A stretch of DNA of 64,000 nucleotides, from the NCBI GenBank assembly GCA_025201375.1, contig JAIWZP010000007.1, positions 248,001 through 312,000 on the forward strand, written 5' to 3'. Below the pieces are notes generated by a model. The model made no database searches and was not told the DNA's origin. It was given only the letters and a program-made list of their open reading frames with translations. The stretch is from Gongronella butleri (Eukaryota; Mucoromycota; Mucoromycetes; Mucorales; Cunninghamellaceae). Made by a program: the position numbers and the translations under genes. Below are positions 9,528-20,127 of the stretch, one piece after another (position 1 is the first letter of the stretch; each line of letters begins with the position of its first letter).

Positions 9528-11701
9528 TTATTGCGTTGTCAACCCCAAGACAGTGGCAGTCAAACTGGCACTCGTAGCACTCACAACTCGAACATTGACA
9601 AAATCCCCCTTTTGAACGGGAATATCGTCTTGTGCGAGCAAGAATACCTTGTGGCCCCCATCTGTTCTTCCACTGAAGCGTGTGCCACGCTTTGAAACAA
9701 CTCTATCACCATCTACAAGCACAACCTGCTCCGTTCCACATAATGTCTTGTTCTTTTCTTTGGCGGTTTCGTGGAATGTTTGAATGATTTCGTCCAATCT
9801 CCTGCTTTTCACCTTGTCATCCACATCGTCCTTGTATCGCCGATGAGCGTGGGTCTTTTCTCGCATGCTTTTTGAAAAAAAAAGTTGGCGTCGATCATTT
9901 TTTTTTTCGAAACATTATGTACCTGTAGGCAAACATGAACGCCATGTCGTATTTTACACGTTTCATCATGTCAATTGTGTCTTGATGTTCTTGCTCTGTT
10001 TCACCACAAAAGCCAGCAATGATGTCGCTACTGATCCACACATCAGGGATGATTCGTCGCATATCTTCCACAAGGCTCAAATATGCTTCTCGCATGTAAC
10101 CACGTCGCATGCGTTCGAGCACCGTGTTGCTGCCAGATTGAATGGGAAGATGGACGGATTTGCAAATATTCGATCGCTCAGCAATTAAATACAGCAATTC
10201 GGTAGGGAAATCTTTTGGATGCGGGGAAGTAAATCGAATGCGCATCTTTGTCATTAAAAAGGAAAAAGAAAAGAAAAGAAATTGAGCATTCCCAATTGAC
10301 AAAGGGATGCGCATATCGCATATTTACATTTGGATCAACTTGGCTGACTTTGTCCAGAAGCTCTGTAAACCGTCGTCCGCCTTGTTTGGTCTTGTAAATC
10401 GTTTTGAAGCCGTCGTTGCTCAAATGGTTCCCTACACCTTGTCCACCAAGGTAATGCTTGGACTCGGATTCATCACGATATGCTTCATTCTCAATTAGTA
10501 CTCGGACGCCAAAAAAAAAAAATACTCACAATTAACATTTTGTCCAAGGAGAGTCACTATAAACAAACTTGTCAGCAATGGTGATTGGACCAGATGTCAA
10601 CTGATTGCACCTTCTTTTACACCTTGAGCGCTTAGATACTTCATTTCTTGTACAATCGAATCAATTGGTCGGCTCCGTTCAATGCCACGTGTGAATGGAA
10701 CGATGCAAAAGCTGCACATATTGTTGCAACCACGCATGATCGAAATCCAGCCAGATACGTTGCTTTTGTCGAGGCGCACAGGCATGATGTCCGTGTAAGT
10801 TTCATCTGCAGAGAGCATCACGTTGGCTACACCATCCTTGAAATCCGAAGCTGCCAGAGAAATCAAGTGGGGGATGGATCGATATCCATCTGGACCACAA
10901 ACGATGTCCGCAAGCCGGTCGTCCAGCATTTGCGTTTTCAATCGCTCAGCCATACACTAGAGACCGGACCGAACATAAGCTTAAAATAAAGGAAATCACT
11001 AGATTCTTACGCCCAAAACACCGATCAAGGGTGGCGTATTGGAATTGAGCTTGGTGCGGAAGTGCCGAAGATATTTCAAACGTTCCCAGATCCTCGTTTC
11101 AGCATTTTCTCGAATGGCGCACTACGATGGCGCTCGCGTGAGCGCTTGTTTGATGCAATCGCACAAAATATGGCTTACTGTCACCAAAAAGACGACATTT
11201 GCTTCTTCCAACTGCATGGTACGCTCATATCCGGACTTGAGCATAATGGCATTCAAGATTTCTGTGTCATTGACGTTCACTAAAGGCGGAAATGTGTTAA
11301 AATGACGGTCCTAAACAGCGTTTTCATCGATTAAAATTACTTTGGCACCCATAAACCTCAATAAAGTACTTGGCTCCTTGTCCCCATGTATGCGAGGCCA
11401 AGGGAGGTGTCAAATAGGGGATCTGATCAGGCCTGGCTTGGTTCAAGTTGACGGCTGGAGGCTGCTGTTGCTGCTGGAGGAACTCTTGAAATGAAGGTGA
11501 GCGATTGTCAAACACCAGTCGTCGCTTTCCGGCCTTGGCAGCCTCGGTGGCTAGCCCTCGAACCGTAAATTGGTAAAAATACGCCGCTCGAGGGGCCAAG
11601 CAGCGGATATTTTGAGTCAAACTCATCGAGGCAAGAGGAAAACGAAGGGTAAAAGTATCCAGGGCCATCAGCTGTGGCTTTTTTTTTGAAAGTTCATGCA
11701 A
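9528..11701 (-). CDS. CDK5RAP1: CDK5RAP1/MiaB-like tRNA methylthiotransferase
   Basis: Radical-SAM enzyme that in animals adds the 2-methylthio group to i6A37 of mitochondrial tRNAs. Exons in transcript order: 11701-11341, 11279-11179, 11121-11011, 10956-10611, 10556-10530, 10482-10328, 10245-9923, 9867-9528; about 587 aa. The N-terminal UPF0004 domain has its three cluster cysteines (YGCQMN, TCAIREN, CMAERL). The radical-SAM motif is CNNMCSFC. Substrate-site stretches follow ([17 protein letters not shown]) and a C-terminal TRAM domain (residues about 520-585). Exon 5 is only 27 nt. Starts at 11701 or 11668 are both possible; either gives a plausible mitochondrial leader. Confidence 0.92.
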
Positions 11702-12182
11702 AATTGAATGTCCGCACTGATCGTGATCAAAGCGGAAAAAGGATGATCGGCCGCCAAAGAATTTGCGAGAGGTCTCGATGTGACGATTTTCAGCATTGTG
11801 GGATCACAGTCCATCGTTTTCCTTGTGTCTGCGCCGCAATGATAAGATGAGATTCTGCATCCCTTGATTGAGTTGACTGTGATTCGTAGACTTTTTCTCA
11901 TTTTTTAAATTTTGGTCACGAGTACTATATTTTTTTGGGCAAACCTTTTTTCTCCCCCTGGAATTGTACGCCCGAAACAGCGGCACGCGTATTTGTTCAA
12001 ACCCTTTAACGGATCTTTGCTGCAATCAACGCGTCCTCGGAACACGAGGCGCAGCAAAATCAATCACGGGGCGCAGCAAAACCAAATACAGGGCGCAGCT
12101 GGCGTTTAAGTTTAAACGCCGTGCAAACAATCGCCCATTTTTTCCCTTCTTTTTCTTTTCTTTTTCTCACACACTTTTGAAG
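11702..12182. promoter_or_regulatory. Divergent intergenic region with two ACGCGT sites
   Basis: The 481 bp between the divergent methylthiotransferase and DNA glycosylase genes hold two perfect ACGCGT words at 11985-11990 and 12029-12034. In yeasts ACGCGT is the MCB element bound by MBF at G1/S; that role here is inference. A short GCGCAGC(A)AAA repeat follows at about 12045-12085. No protein frame is supported. Confidence 0.45.
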
Positions 12183-13326
12183 ATGCTTCGCAGAAGTACA
12201 AGGCTGCAAGGAATTGTCAAAAAATATTACAAAATCCGGCAACCTAACCGCAAAACCACTGTTCGCAGCATAACGCAAGTAAAAACAGTGGTTGTGTCCT
12301 CCATAAATCGAAAATACAATATCGATGACGCTTGGCAATATCTCAAAAACAAAGACACGGCCTTGGCAGCATTCATGGACGAAGATGCACTCTGTGATTT
12401 CAAGCAGCATTTGGAGTCTTCCAATCGAAACAATCCATTCAAGTTTGTGCTCATCAGCTTGCTTCTTTGCAATTCCTGTGCAACTCATTCCTTTTTCTTT
12501 TTCTTTTTCGCGTGCAGGTCTCTAACGACAGGCATCATATATCAGCAAATTCATGGCAAGGCTGCTCAATCAATCAGGGACAGATTTTTGCGACTATTTG
12601 AATCCCCTGTTCCATTCCCTGACAGCGTGATACCATCTTCTTTCCCTTGGTTTCCAACGCCGGCAATGGTGCTTACCAAGTCCATAGTGGAACTTCGTGC
12701 TGCAGGATTGTCTCAGCGCAAAGCTGAATATATTCGTGATTTGGCCACCAAATTTGATGACAATACAATTACAGATGCAAAGTTGGAAACATTGAGTGAT
12801 GAAGAGATTTCAAAGTTGCTTTGCTCTGTCAGGGGCATTGGCCAGGTTGGTTGATCGATATCGTCCGTTTGATTCAATCTTACTCATCAATTTCTTACTA
12901 GTGGACTGTGGACATGTACACAAGGCAAACCTGTAATTCGAAAGGTCGCTCACTTTTATTTTTTTCAGGTTTTTGATGTTCAATTTGTGTCATCCAGATG
13001 TGCTGCCAGTGGGTGACCTCGGTAAACAAAGGCAGATTTTCAGCGTGATCGATGATCTCACTGCCATTATCCCAAATACAGGTGTACGACGCGGTGTTTC
13101 GGTGCATTTTAAGCACTCAAAGGGCAACAGCAGCGCCAAAAAGAAAAAACATGACGATTTACCATCTCCAAAGGTCATGCAAGAGCTGACTGAGATATGG
13201 AGCGTAAGTGATGGCATATGTGTCACATATCAGCCTGATTTCCCTTTAAATTGTTTCTAGCCGTATCGCACGATAGGATCTTGGATGATGTGGCGAGTTT
13301 TGGACGTCAAAACAGTTGCAGAATAA
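12183..13326 (+). CDS. AlkA/Mag-type DNA-3-methyladenine glycosylase
   Basis: Removes alkylated bases from DNA, starting base-excision repair. Exons: 12183-12442, 12518-12845, 12902-12915, 12969-13021, 13082-13203, 13261-13326; about 280 aa. The helix-hairpin-helix-GPD core reads LCSVRGIGQ, then WTVDMFLMFN, then PVGDLGVRRG, whose Asp is the family's catalytic residue. No lysine replaces it, so it should be a monofunctional glycosylase. LSQRKAEYIRDLA and SIIYQQ-like (GIIYQQIHGKAA) stretches also match the family. Exon 3 is a 14-nt micro-exon encoding WTVDM. A lysine-rich insert (KHSKGNSSAKKKKHDD) sits near the C-terminus. Confidence 0.9.
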
Positions 13327-13437
13327 TCAGAAAATTACATTCGTTTTTTTTTTCTGCTGCCAATTGCCCAAATCCAACGGGAATCGATTGATTCATTTAC
13401 AGTACTCGAAGAATTATTTATTTCGAATAAAAAAAAA

Positions 13438-13459
13438 TGACGCGAACCATTTCGCGTCA
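13438..13459. promoter_or_regulatory. Perfect 9-bp inverted repeat TGACGCGAA / TTCGCGTCA
   Basis: The arms TGACGCGAA and TTCGCGTCA are separated by 4 nt in the 284-bp gap between the glycosylase stop and the deubiquitinase start. Each arm contains ACGCG. It could be a dimeric factor site in the deubiquitinase promoter or a 3'-end hairpin of the upstream gene; sequence alone does not decide. Confidence 0.45.
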
Positions 13460-13610
13460 GTGTATCCATTTCTGACAGTGTTGCGTGATTGGCGTCAGGG
13501 GGTGTGTGTAGCACATTTTATTGTCCAAGAAAGACCGCGTGCCTTTCGGAGCTTTAATTGATATTTCTGGTATTGCGAGAAGACTTCTTTTTTCTTTCTC
13601 TTACCCACAA

Positions 13611-16600
13611 ATGAGCACTTCATCTGACGACCTGAACAATACCAAGCCGCTATCAATAGCCGAGTTGCACAAACGCGCGGCAATTGATAAAACAGATATT
13701 GGAAAATATACTATTCGGCAGTGGGTCACATCCGTCAGCCGATTATATGAAAAGGTAACATAACACCCAAAAGAGTCCAGCTCACTAAAAAGACTTTCAA
13801 CCAGGGCGACTACGAATTGCACAATGAAGCTCTTGAAAATGCCTATGTTCATTATCTCAAAGGCTGCAGGTAAGTACGATTAATGTAGAAAAAGAGTTTT
13901 GAACCTCAAACAACCGATTTTATTCCACTTTATTACGTGGACTTTCCCGCTCAGCATCATGCTTGAGGTCGTGGGGCGGCATCCAAATTATGAGTCTGTT
14001 CGAAAGGATCCATTCTACCAAATGTTACGAAAAGTAAAGAAAAAAAAAAAAGAATGCCTTTTTTTTAAACTAATCATTTTGCAGCGCACAAACAACGAAA
14101 TATTGACCATCCTGGAAGACATGCGAAATCAATTTCAGCTAAGCGTGGATGCCCAGAATGAGCAGCTGGTTCCATCCGGCTTACCGGGCATGGTCACTGA
14201 ATGTGATCTCCAGACAGCCATGGAAAGATACCCTGATATTTCGTCATTATCGATCTTGGACGACCTCCCATCAGCGCCTACGCATCAGCCTAATGACAAG
14301 TCACACGAAGCTATGGTTCCAAGTGTGCAGATCACCTCTGGCTGGAAAACGACGTCATCGACTCCCAAAGATAAGGAATTGCTCGGCAACACAGAGACGG
14401 CCAAGTCAACCCAAAGTCAGGTGGATCAATATGCGTCTCGTGCAATCCAGCTGCCACCGCAGTCAAACAATGAGTTTACCCCAAGCATGACAGTGGAGCC
14501 AAATGAATTGGCCAGCTGGTTGACACGCAAAGAGAATCCTCCCAGTGTTTTACTGTTAGACGTCCGCCCTCGCGATCTATTTAACCAAGCATGTATCAAG
14601 CACAAGTGGATAGTGCAAATTGAACCTCTGGTGCTCCGGAGAGAGTAAGTTGTGCCATCTATTTATTGATTTGGTTCAATACTAACGTCCATTTAACAGT
14701 GTCTCTTCGCACAAAATACAGGATTCCCTCGTCTTAAACCCTGATGCCGAACAACAGCTCTTTGCACGGCGTCAAGAGTTCGATCTGATCGTTTTTTACG
14801 ATCAACGTTCTTTCTCTTTTGATTCGATGACCGTGCCTTTGCAAAATCTGAAATCAGCAATTTACGACTTGGAGTACTCGAAAAAACTAGTGCGCGCACC
14901 TAAAATATTAGCTGGCGGATTAGATGCGTGGATCAACACAATTGGGCATCGTGGTGTGTACAGCTTCAACAATGTCAAGCCAGGTGCATCCAATCACGTG
15001 CAGCCTACAACAAAACCAGCTCCTGGTGGTGGTTCCCATAGTCCAAATTCTTCAATGTTGAACCACACGCTCTATGACTATGTAAGGCAAAAAAAAAAAA
15101 GAGAATCGCTTCCTAATACTATTGTTTGCAAGTTCAATCAAAGCCAGCGTACTGGGCATCTCCAATCAATGAGCGGGGCCAGCCATGGCGTGTATGGACA
15201 TCACTCTGCAACGTATCATCCCTCTTCCTATTCCAGGAACGTGCAATCAATGCCTCTAGCAATGCCGATGCCTCAATACCATGGTCCTGGTCCAACACAG
15301 CAAAAGGCTCCAAATGCCAATACCGCTACTTCACTGAAAAGACACAACACGTTCATCGATAATCCTTTTCACGGATTTACTGCAACTACAGCAGCTCAGT
15401 ACGATAGTCCTCCAATTCCAGTGAAACCGACGCGGCCATTGCCACCACCACCAACATCTCCGAGCACCAATGTCATGCCTTTGCGTCCGTCGACTGTGGG
15501 TCCCAATTTTGTGAATACGCCCTCCACTGACAGGTAAGTCTTTCGTCGTTTCGACATGTTTTTTTTATACCGCAAATCGAGTAACCCTTTGTTTAAACAG
15601 TACATTTTCGAAACTTGGTGGAGTGCTGATTGGCACCACAGGCTTGAAAAATTTGGGAAACACCTGTTACATGAACTCGATCATCCAATGTTTGAGTGGA
15701 ACAATTCCGTTTGCTAGATACTTTATTTGTGAGTGACCAAATCCTGCTCGACTTCAAGCTGCTGAAACATTTTTTTTTATATAGCTGGTGCATTCAAGCA
15801 GCACGTCAACAAGCATAATCCGCTGGGCACTGGTGGTGTACTAGCGGATAGCTTTGCAGAGTTGCTCCGCGTAATGTGGAGTGAGAGCTACAATTTTATA
15901 TCTCCAGTCACATTCAGGGTATGAGATCAGTAATCGAAAAAAACAAACATAATTCACACCTTTTTATTGAATACTTTATCAAACACAGGGGGCATTGGTG
16001 CGGTTCGCTCCCCAATACTCAGGAACTGAGCAACAGGATTCGCAAGAATTCCTGAATTTTTTGCTGGACGGACTGCACGAGGACTTGAACGCCAGCCAAG
16101 CTATCTGTCCGCCTTCCATGGACAATCCTGACGAGGAGAAAATCTTTGAGCAGCTTCCGGATTATCAAGCCAGCGGCATTGCCTGGGAGAAATATCTGCA
16201 ACGAAACGCAAGTGTGGTGGTCAGCTTATTCCAGGGCCAATACAGGAGCAGGCTCACGTGCCACAGCTGCAAAACAACTTCCACCACGTACAACACGTTC
16301 ATGTCGCTCTCACTGCCCATACCATCCAAGCGGCACAAGCTGTCAAGTTCAGTCACGCTGTATCAATGTTTGGATTACTTTGTCAAGGACGAGACGCTGG
16401 ACAAGGCGGATGCATGGTACGGCGCAGTTAAAAAAAAATAGAAGAGATATTTATGCATTTTGGCGCGTAGGCATTGTCCAAAATGCAAAAAGTTGCGAAA
16501 AGCCACCAAGACATTAACACTGGCCAAACTTCCGGACGTCCTTCTGATACACCTAAAGAGATTTTCATTTGATGGACCTTTTCGAAACAAGTTGGAAACC

Positions 16601-17097
16601 AATGTAGACTTTCCCACAAGGTAGGCGTTGAGGGTCCAAAGGCGTCAAAATATTGATTGTATTATTATTAGAAACTTGGATCTTTCACACTATGTTCCAA
16701 AGTCAATGAATGCGCCAAATGCTCATACCACGTTCAACTATGACTTGTATGCAGTGTCTGTAAGAAGGTTTAAACATCAGGGGCATGGTTCCTGTATTAA
16801 TCACATTTGCTATAGAATCATTTTGGTTCCTTGACTGGCGGTCATTGTAAGATAAAACGGCTGAAAAAAAAAAGAATTTATTGACATTTTTACTTTAGAC
16901 ACGGCGAGCGTTCGAAATGGGTATCGCGGCGAATGGCATAATTTCGATGACACCCGATTTTCGGTCTGCGATGAATCAAAAGTGAAGGTAACACAAATAA
17001 CTTACCAACGGCACTGCCGAATACAACTCACTGTTTTCTCATTCTACAGAGCCGAGCCGCTTACAACCTCTTCTATGTTCGTTCTACAATTAAATAA
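13611..17097 (+). CDS. Ubiquitin carboxyl-terminal hydrolase, Doa4/USP8-like
   Basis: Cysteine protease that removes ubiquitin; yeast Doa4 and animal USP8 act at endosomes. Exons: 13611-13754, 13805-13869, 13955-14033, 14085-14644, 14700-15081, about 15133-15533, 15601-15728, 15785-15918, 15989-16416, 16471-16620, 16672-16759, 16816-16846, 16899-16987, 17050-17097; about 908 aa. Domain order is the USP8 dimerisation-like helices (residues 15-95), a rhodanese-like domain (about 300-440), a proline-rich stretch ([15 protein letters not shown]), then the USP domain. The Cys box is [13 protein letters not shown], the zinc ribbon CHSC/CPKC, and the His box GSLTGGHYTA, split between two exons. The acceptor of exon 6 could instead be at 15147. 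A micro-insertion sits 5 bp past the stop. Confidence 0.92.
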
Positions 17098-17102
17098 CTG
17101 AG

Positions 17103-17153
17103 ATGCTTTGGATTAAGACTTTTTTTTTTGTATTAAATGCTTTGGATTAAGAC
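17103..17153 (-). mobile_element. Micro-insertion 1 with 17-bp target duplication
   Basis: ATGCTTTGGATTAAGAC occurs at 17103-17119 and again at 17137-17153. Between them are 17 nt: ten T, then GTATTAA. On the minus strand the insert reads TTAATAC plus a poly(A) tail. This is the structure of an extremely 5'-truncated retrotransposition event. It lies in the 3' untranslated region of the deubiquitinase gene. Confidence 0.8.
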
Positions 17154-17344
17154 AAAAATAAGATTAAAGTTGTAACGGAAGATACATTATCTCCAGAATC
17201 TGTGATCACGAAATGACTGGAGCGCAAGCATTGCTTTGCACTGCCTTCAAACCCCTGCCACAGTGACGACAAAATACTCCAAGCGCATACACAAAGTCCG
17301 CTCTTCCCCTTTTATCTGCCCCTCCCCCATTATGTTTATGTTAC

Positions 17345-17354
17345 AGTATCAGAT

Positions 17355-17406
<52 letters not shown>

Positions 17407-17416
17407 TATCAGATTC
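17345..17416 (-). mobile_element. Micro-insertion 2: pure poly(T) with 12-bp target duplication
   Basis: AGTATCAGATTC occurs at 17345-17356 and 17405-17416, flanking a run of 48 T. An insertion made only of a tail, bordered by a duplication, is most simply a tail-only retrotransposition product. Homopolymer length may be unreliable. Confidence 0.75.
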
Positions 17417-17439
17417 TGGAGAAGTACGCGTAGTGACCC

Positions 17440-18633
17440 TTTTTTTTTTTTTTTTTTGTATAAATTGGTAGTTCTTTATTCCGTACTAACTATTTAAATA
17501 ATAATAATACTGATATTCAATGAGGTGCCTGGTCCTCCAGGAGGTCCAGGTTCACCTTTAGATGGCTGCGGAGTGATTTGTGCGTCCATGGGACATTTCC
17601 CTTGGTGCATTGGTAGTGGTGACTCAGTGACCCTTTTGTTGACAGTGGTAACATGTGACCTTCTGCATCTCAGGGCATTTCTCCCGCACGTGGCCTGAGC
17701 GTTGACACTTTTTTTTGTATTAATTTTTTTTGTATTAGAGCGTTGACACTTGAAACAGATTGCTGGCGCATTGGCCCACGACGCCACCACTGCGCATTGG
17801 AAGTCCTCCAGGTAGAGGCGTCGATCCTCCATCTCCTCATAAACCTGGTCCTTCACTTGAGCCTTGTCGAGAGTGACCTTGACGTTGCCTTCGAACCAGC
17901 CACGGTGGGTGAATTTGACAATCTTCACGACATTGCCAAAGAAACGCATCGATCTGCGGAGTCCGTCGATCATTTCCTGATCGGTCGCCTTGGCTTGCAA
18001 TTGGCTGATGGTGATTTCAGTCAATTTGGTGTCACTAGTCTGGTTCGACACCAGGGCCCCCTTATATTGGATACCCTTGATGTTGAGCCCAACCTCGATA
18101 GCCTTCTAGGTGTTCTCCTTGTTCGCAAACATGTACTCCACCACCATTCTGTCTTCGTTGTCTCGGCCCATCTTGGTAATGGGGCGAACTGCCTTGTTCA
18201 GGGCTTCACCAATCTGTTCCTGAATGCATTCGTAGGCTGCCGCCGAGTCCACGAACTCGTCCGTGGGGAAGTCAAACACAACTGCCCCCAGTCGCAGGTC
18301 GTTCTGCAAGAGTGTCGTTGCCTTCGACACCAAGTTCTTCGCACGGAATGTGGGATCCTCCCACAAGGTGGTCGCCTCCATGCTGTCCTTGCGGCTTTTA
18401 GCCGTCTGCTTTCTCATGGTACGTGGAACCAAAGCCGTAGGAGACTGTAGGTTCTTCTGGAGCACCTGGGCGTAGGACACCGTCGTCCACGACGTGTCCG
18501 GTATCATTGGCATCGTTAGCGTGTCGCTGAGCGGGAGTTGCAGTTGAGAAGTAGTGAGATCAAGGGGTAATTTGGCGCTTAAAAGATTATCCGGGGTAAT
18601 GTCGGGGTCCTTAAGCGAAAGAGAAGTTTGCGG
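17440..18633 (-). pseudogene. ORF1-like gene of a non-LTR retrotransposon, copy A (broken)
   Basis: On the minus strand this encodes a gag/ORF1-type protein: a nucleic-acid-binding body (VSKATTLLQNDLRLGAVVF, then LRRSMRFFGNVVKIVKFTHRG) followed by a CCHC zinc knuckle beginning CFKCQ. It is homologous to the relic at 53059. Two lesions are visible: an in-frame TAG at 18106-18108, and micro-insertion 3 (17697-17750), which splits the knuckle and shifts the frame. The 3' end has an AATAAA-like signal, TTATAC and a run of about 18 A (17440-17457 on the plus strand as T). No reverse-transcriptase ORF2 is present. The 5' end runs into the palindrome arm. Confidence 0.7.
17697..17750 (-). mobile_element. 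Micro-insertion 3 with 13-bp target duplication, dimeric
   Basis: GAGCGTTGACACT occurs at 17697-17709 and 17738-17750. The 28-nt insert is two nearly identical units of seven or eight T plus GTATTA. The insertion lies inside the zinc-knuckle coding part of ORF1 copy A and disrupts it. The dimer suggests two rounds of insertion at one place, or template switching. Confidence 0.8.
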
Positions 18634-19552
18634 TTCAAAAACAACCCAGAAGCGAGTTGAAAACGGAACCAAAAGGCAAGAACCCGCCGCCGGAAAAGGC
18701 AAACGTCGACGAAAAAAAAGTCAAAAACATGTATGAAAAGCACGTGACTTTTTTTTCTGTACAAACTAAAAAAACACGTGACAAACAAGCATAAAAAAGA
18801 AAAAAAACGTAAAAAAACATAAAAAAAAAGTCGAAAAAGAAAAAAAAATAGCATAAAAAATTTAATCTTTTAAAAGTTTATCTTAAAAAAGAACTTTAAA
18901 AAATTAGAAAAAAAGTCCAAAATTCCATGCAAACTACAGAACCTACTTTGGAAGTTTAAAATTTTATATTTTTGAAATAAATCCACGTCATATTAGTAGA
19001 TTTAATACTATCACAGATGGGTTTTACTTACCAAATTTGGTAAGTAATTCAACAGAAATTGCCATTTTTAAGATCTTTGAAAAAGGCAATTATTATATTT
19101 CCTCTTTGAAAAGTTTGAAAATGGCAATTTCTGTTGAATTACTTACCAAATTTGGTAAGTAAAACCCATCTGTGATAGTATTAAATCTACTAATATGACG
19201 TGGATTTATTTCAAAAATATAAAATTTTAAACTTCCAAAGTAGGTTCTGTAGTTTGCATGGAATTTTGGACTTTTTTTCTAATTTTTTAAAGTTCTTTTT
19301 TAAGATAAACTTTTAAAAGATTAAATTTTTTATGCTATTTTTTTTTCTTTTTCGACTTTTTTTTATGTTTTTTTACGTTTTTTTTCTTTTTTATGCTTGT
19401 TTGTCACGTGTTTTTTTAGTTTGTACAGAAAAAAAAGTCACGTGCTTTTCATACATGTTTTTGACTTTTTTTTCGTCGACGTTTGCCTTTTCCGGCGGCG
19501 GGGTTCTTGCGTTTTGGTTCCGTTTTCAACTCGCTTCTGGGTTGTTTTTGAA
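18634..19552. repeat. 0.92-kb near-perfect palindrome (arms about 436 bp)
   Basis: Bases 18634-19069 are the reverse complement of 19117-19552, with only a handful of differences seen (one substitution and single-base length changes that cancel). The spacer is about 47 bp. Pairing positions sum to 38186 from end to end. The arms are A/T-rich with no supportable gene, although each gives a phenylalanine-rich mirror reading frame. Inside each arm is a further perfect palindrome with half-site TTACTTACCAAA. It could be a foldback element, an inverted duplication, or an assembly or amplification chimera. Confidence 0.85.
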
Positions 19553-20127
19553 ATAATTTCATTTTTTTTTGTATTTTTTTTTAAACCCATTTTTTTCCAT
19601 TTTGCCCAGTCCCATAACTTTAGGAACGTCTCAAAGCTTCCCGAAACAAGTGCCATTCGATGTTTGGACCCCTATTTCATTAGTAAAACTGCTCTCAAAA
19701 TTGAAATCGGACAACGCGTTGACGAGATATTTGCAATTTTTGATTTTCAACCGCTTGTATACAAAAAAAAAAAGATTTTCAACCGCTTTTTTCAAAGTTT
19801 CTAGCTTTGTGCCTGACGTACTGCTCTTTACCTCTTTACGTTTTGGGGTGTTGGCAAGCGAGTAATCTGTTTCCACTGGTGCCTTCACCAGGCCGTGGGC
19901 ATCTTGTGACATGGGCAAGCATGGACAGCACGAACGACAAACCGTAAAAAAAAAAAACAAAAAACTTGGAAATACCATGAGGCGACGGTGATTGAAATGC
20001 AGTGACGTGATTGGATAATGAAAATGAGAAGCAACCGTAATTGTGTGCGACCTGAATCAATTTTTCATTGTGTGCAACGAGATGATCAGACGAACCCCTG
20101 GCTACCTTTCTTCTTCGTTGTTTCTTC
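19553..20127. other. Upstream region of the Kelch/BTB gene
   Basis: Contains T-rich tracts (about 19560-19600) and micro-insertion 4 (19742-19788). No gene is supported. The promoter of the Kelch/BTB gene must lie in its right part. Confidence 0.45.
19742..19788 (+). mobile_element. Micro-insertion 4 with 15-bp target duplication
   Basis: GATTTTCAACCGCTT occurs at 19742-19756 and 19774-19788. The 17-nt insert is GTATAC followed by eleven A, in the opposite orientation to the other three. The terminal sequence matches the 3' end (TTATAC plus poly(A)) of ORF1 copy A. Confidence 0.8.

Noticed and set aside
12060..12488. 142-codon minus-strand frame
   Set aside because: Antisense shadow of the first exon of the DNA glycosylase gene; no domain of its own.
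17357..17404. Poly(T) as a transcription terminator
   Set aside because: It is flanked by an exact 12-bp duplication, which fits insertion better. No polymerase III gene precedes it.
18579..18854. Phenylalanine-rich frames in the palindrome arms (also 19332-19556)
   Set aside because: They mirror each other only because the arms are inverted copies. The residues come from T-rich DNA, and there is no membrane-protein pattern beyond composition.
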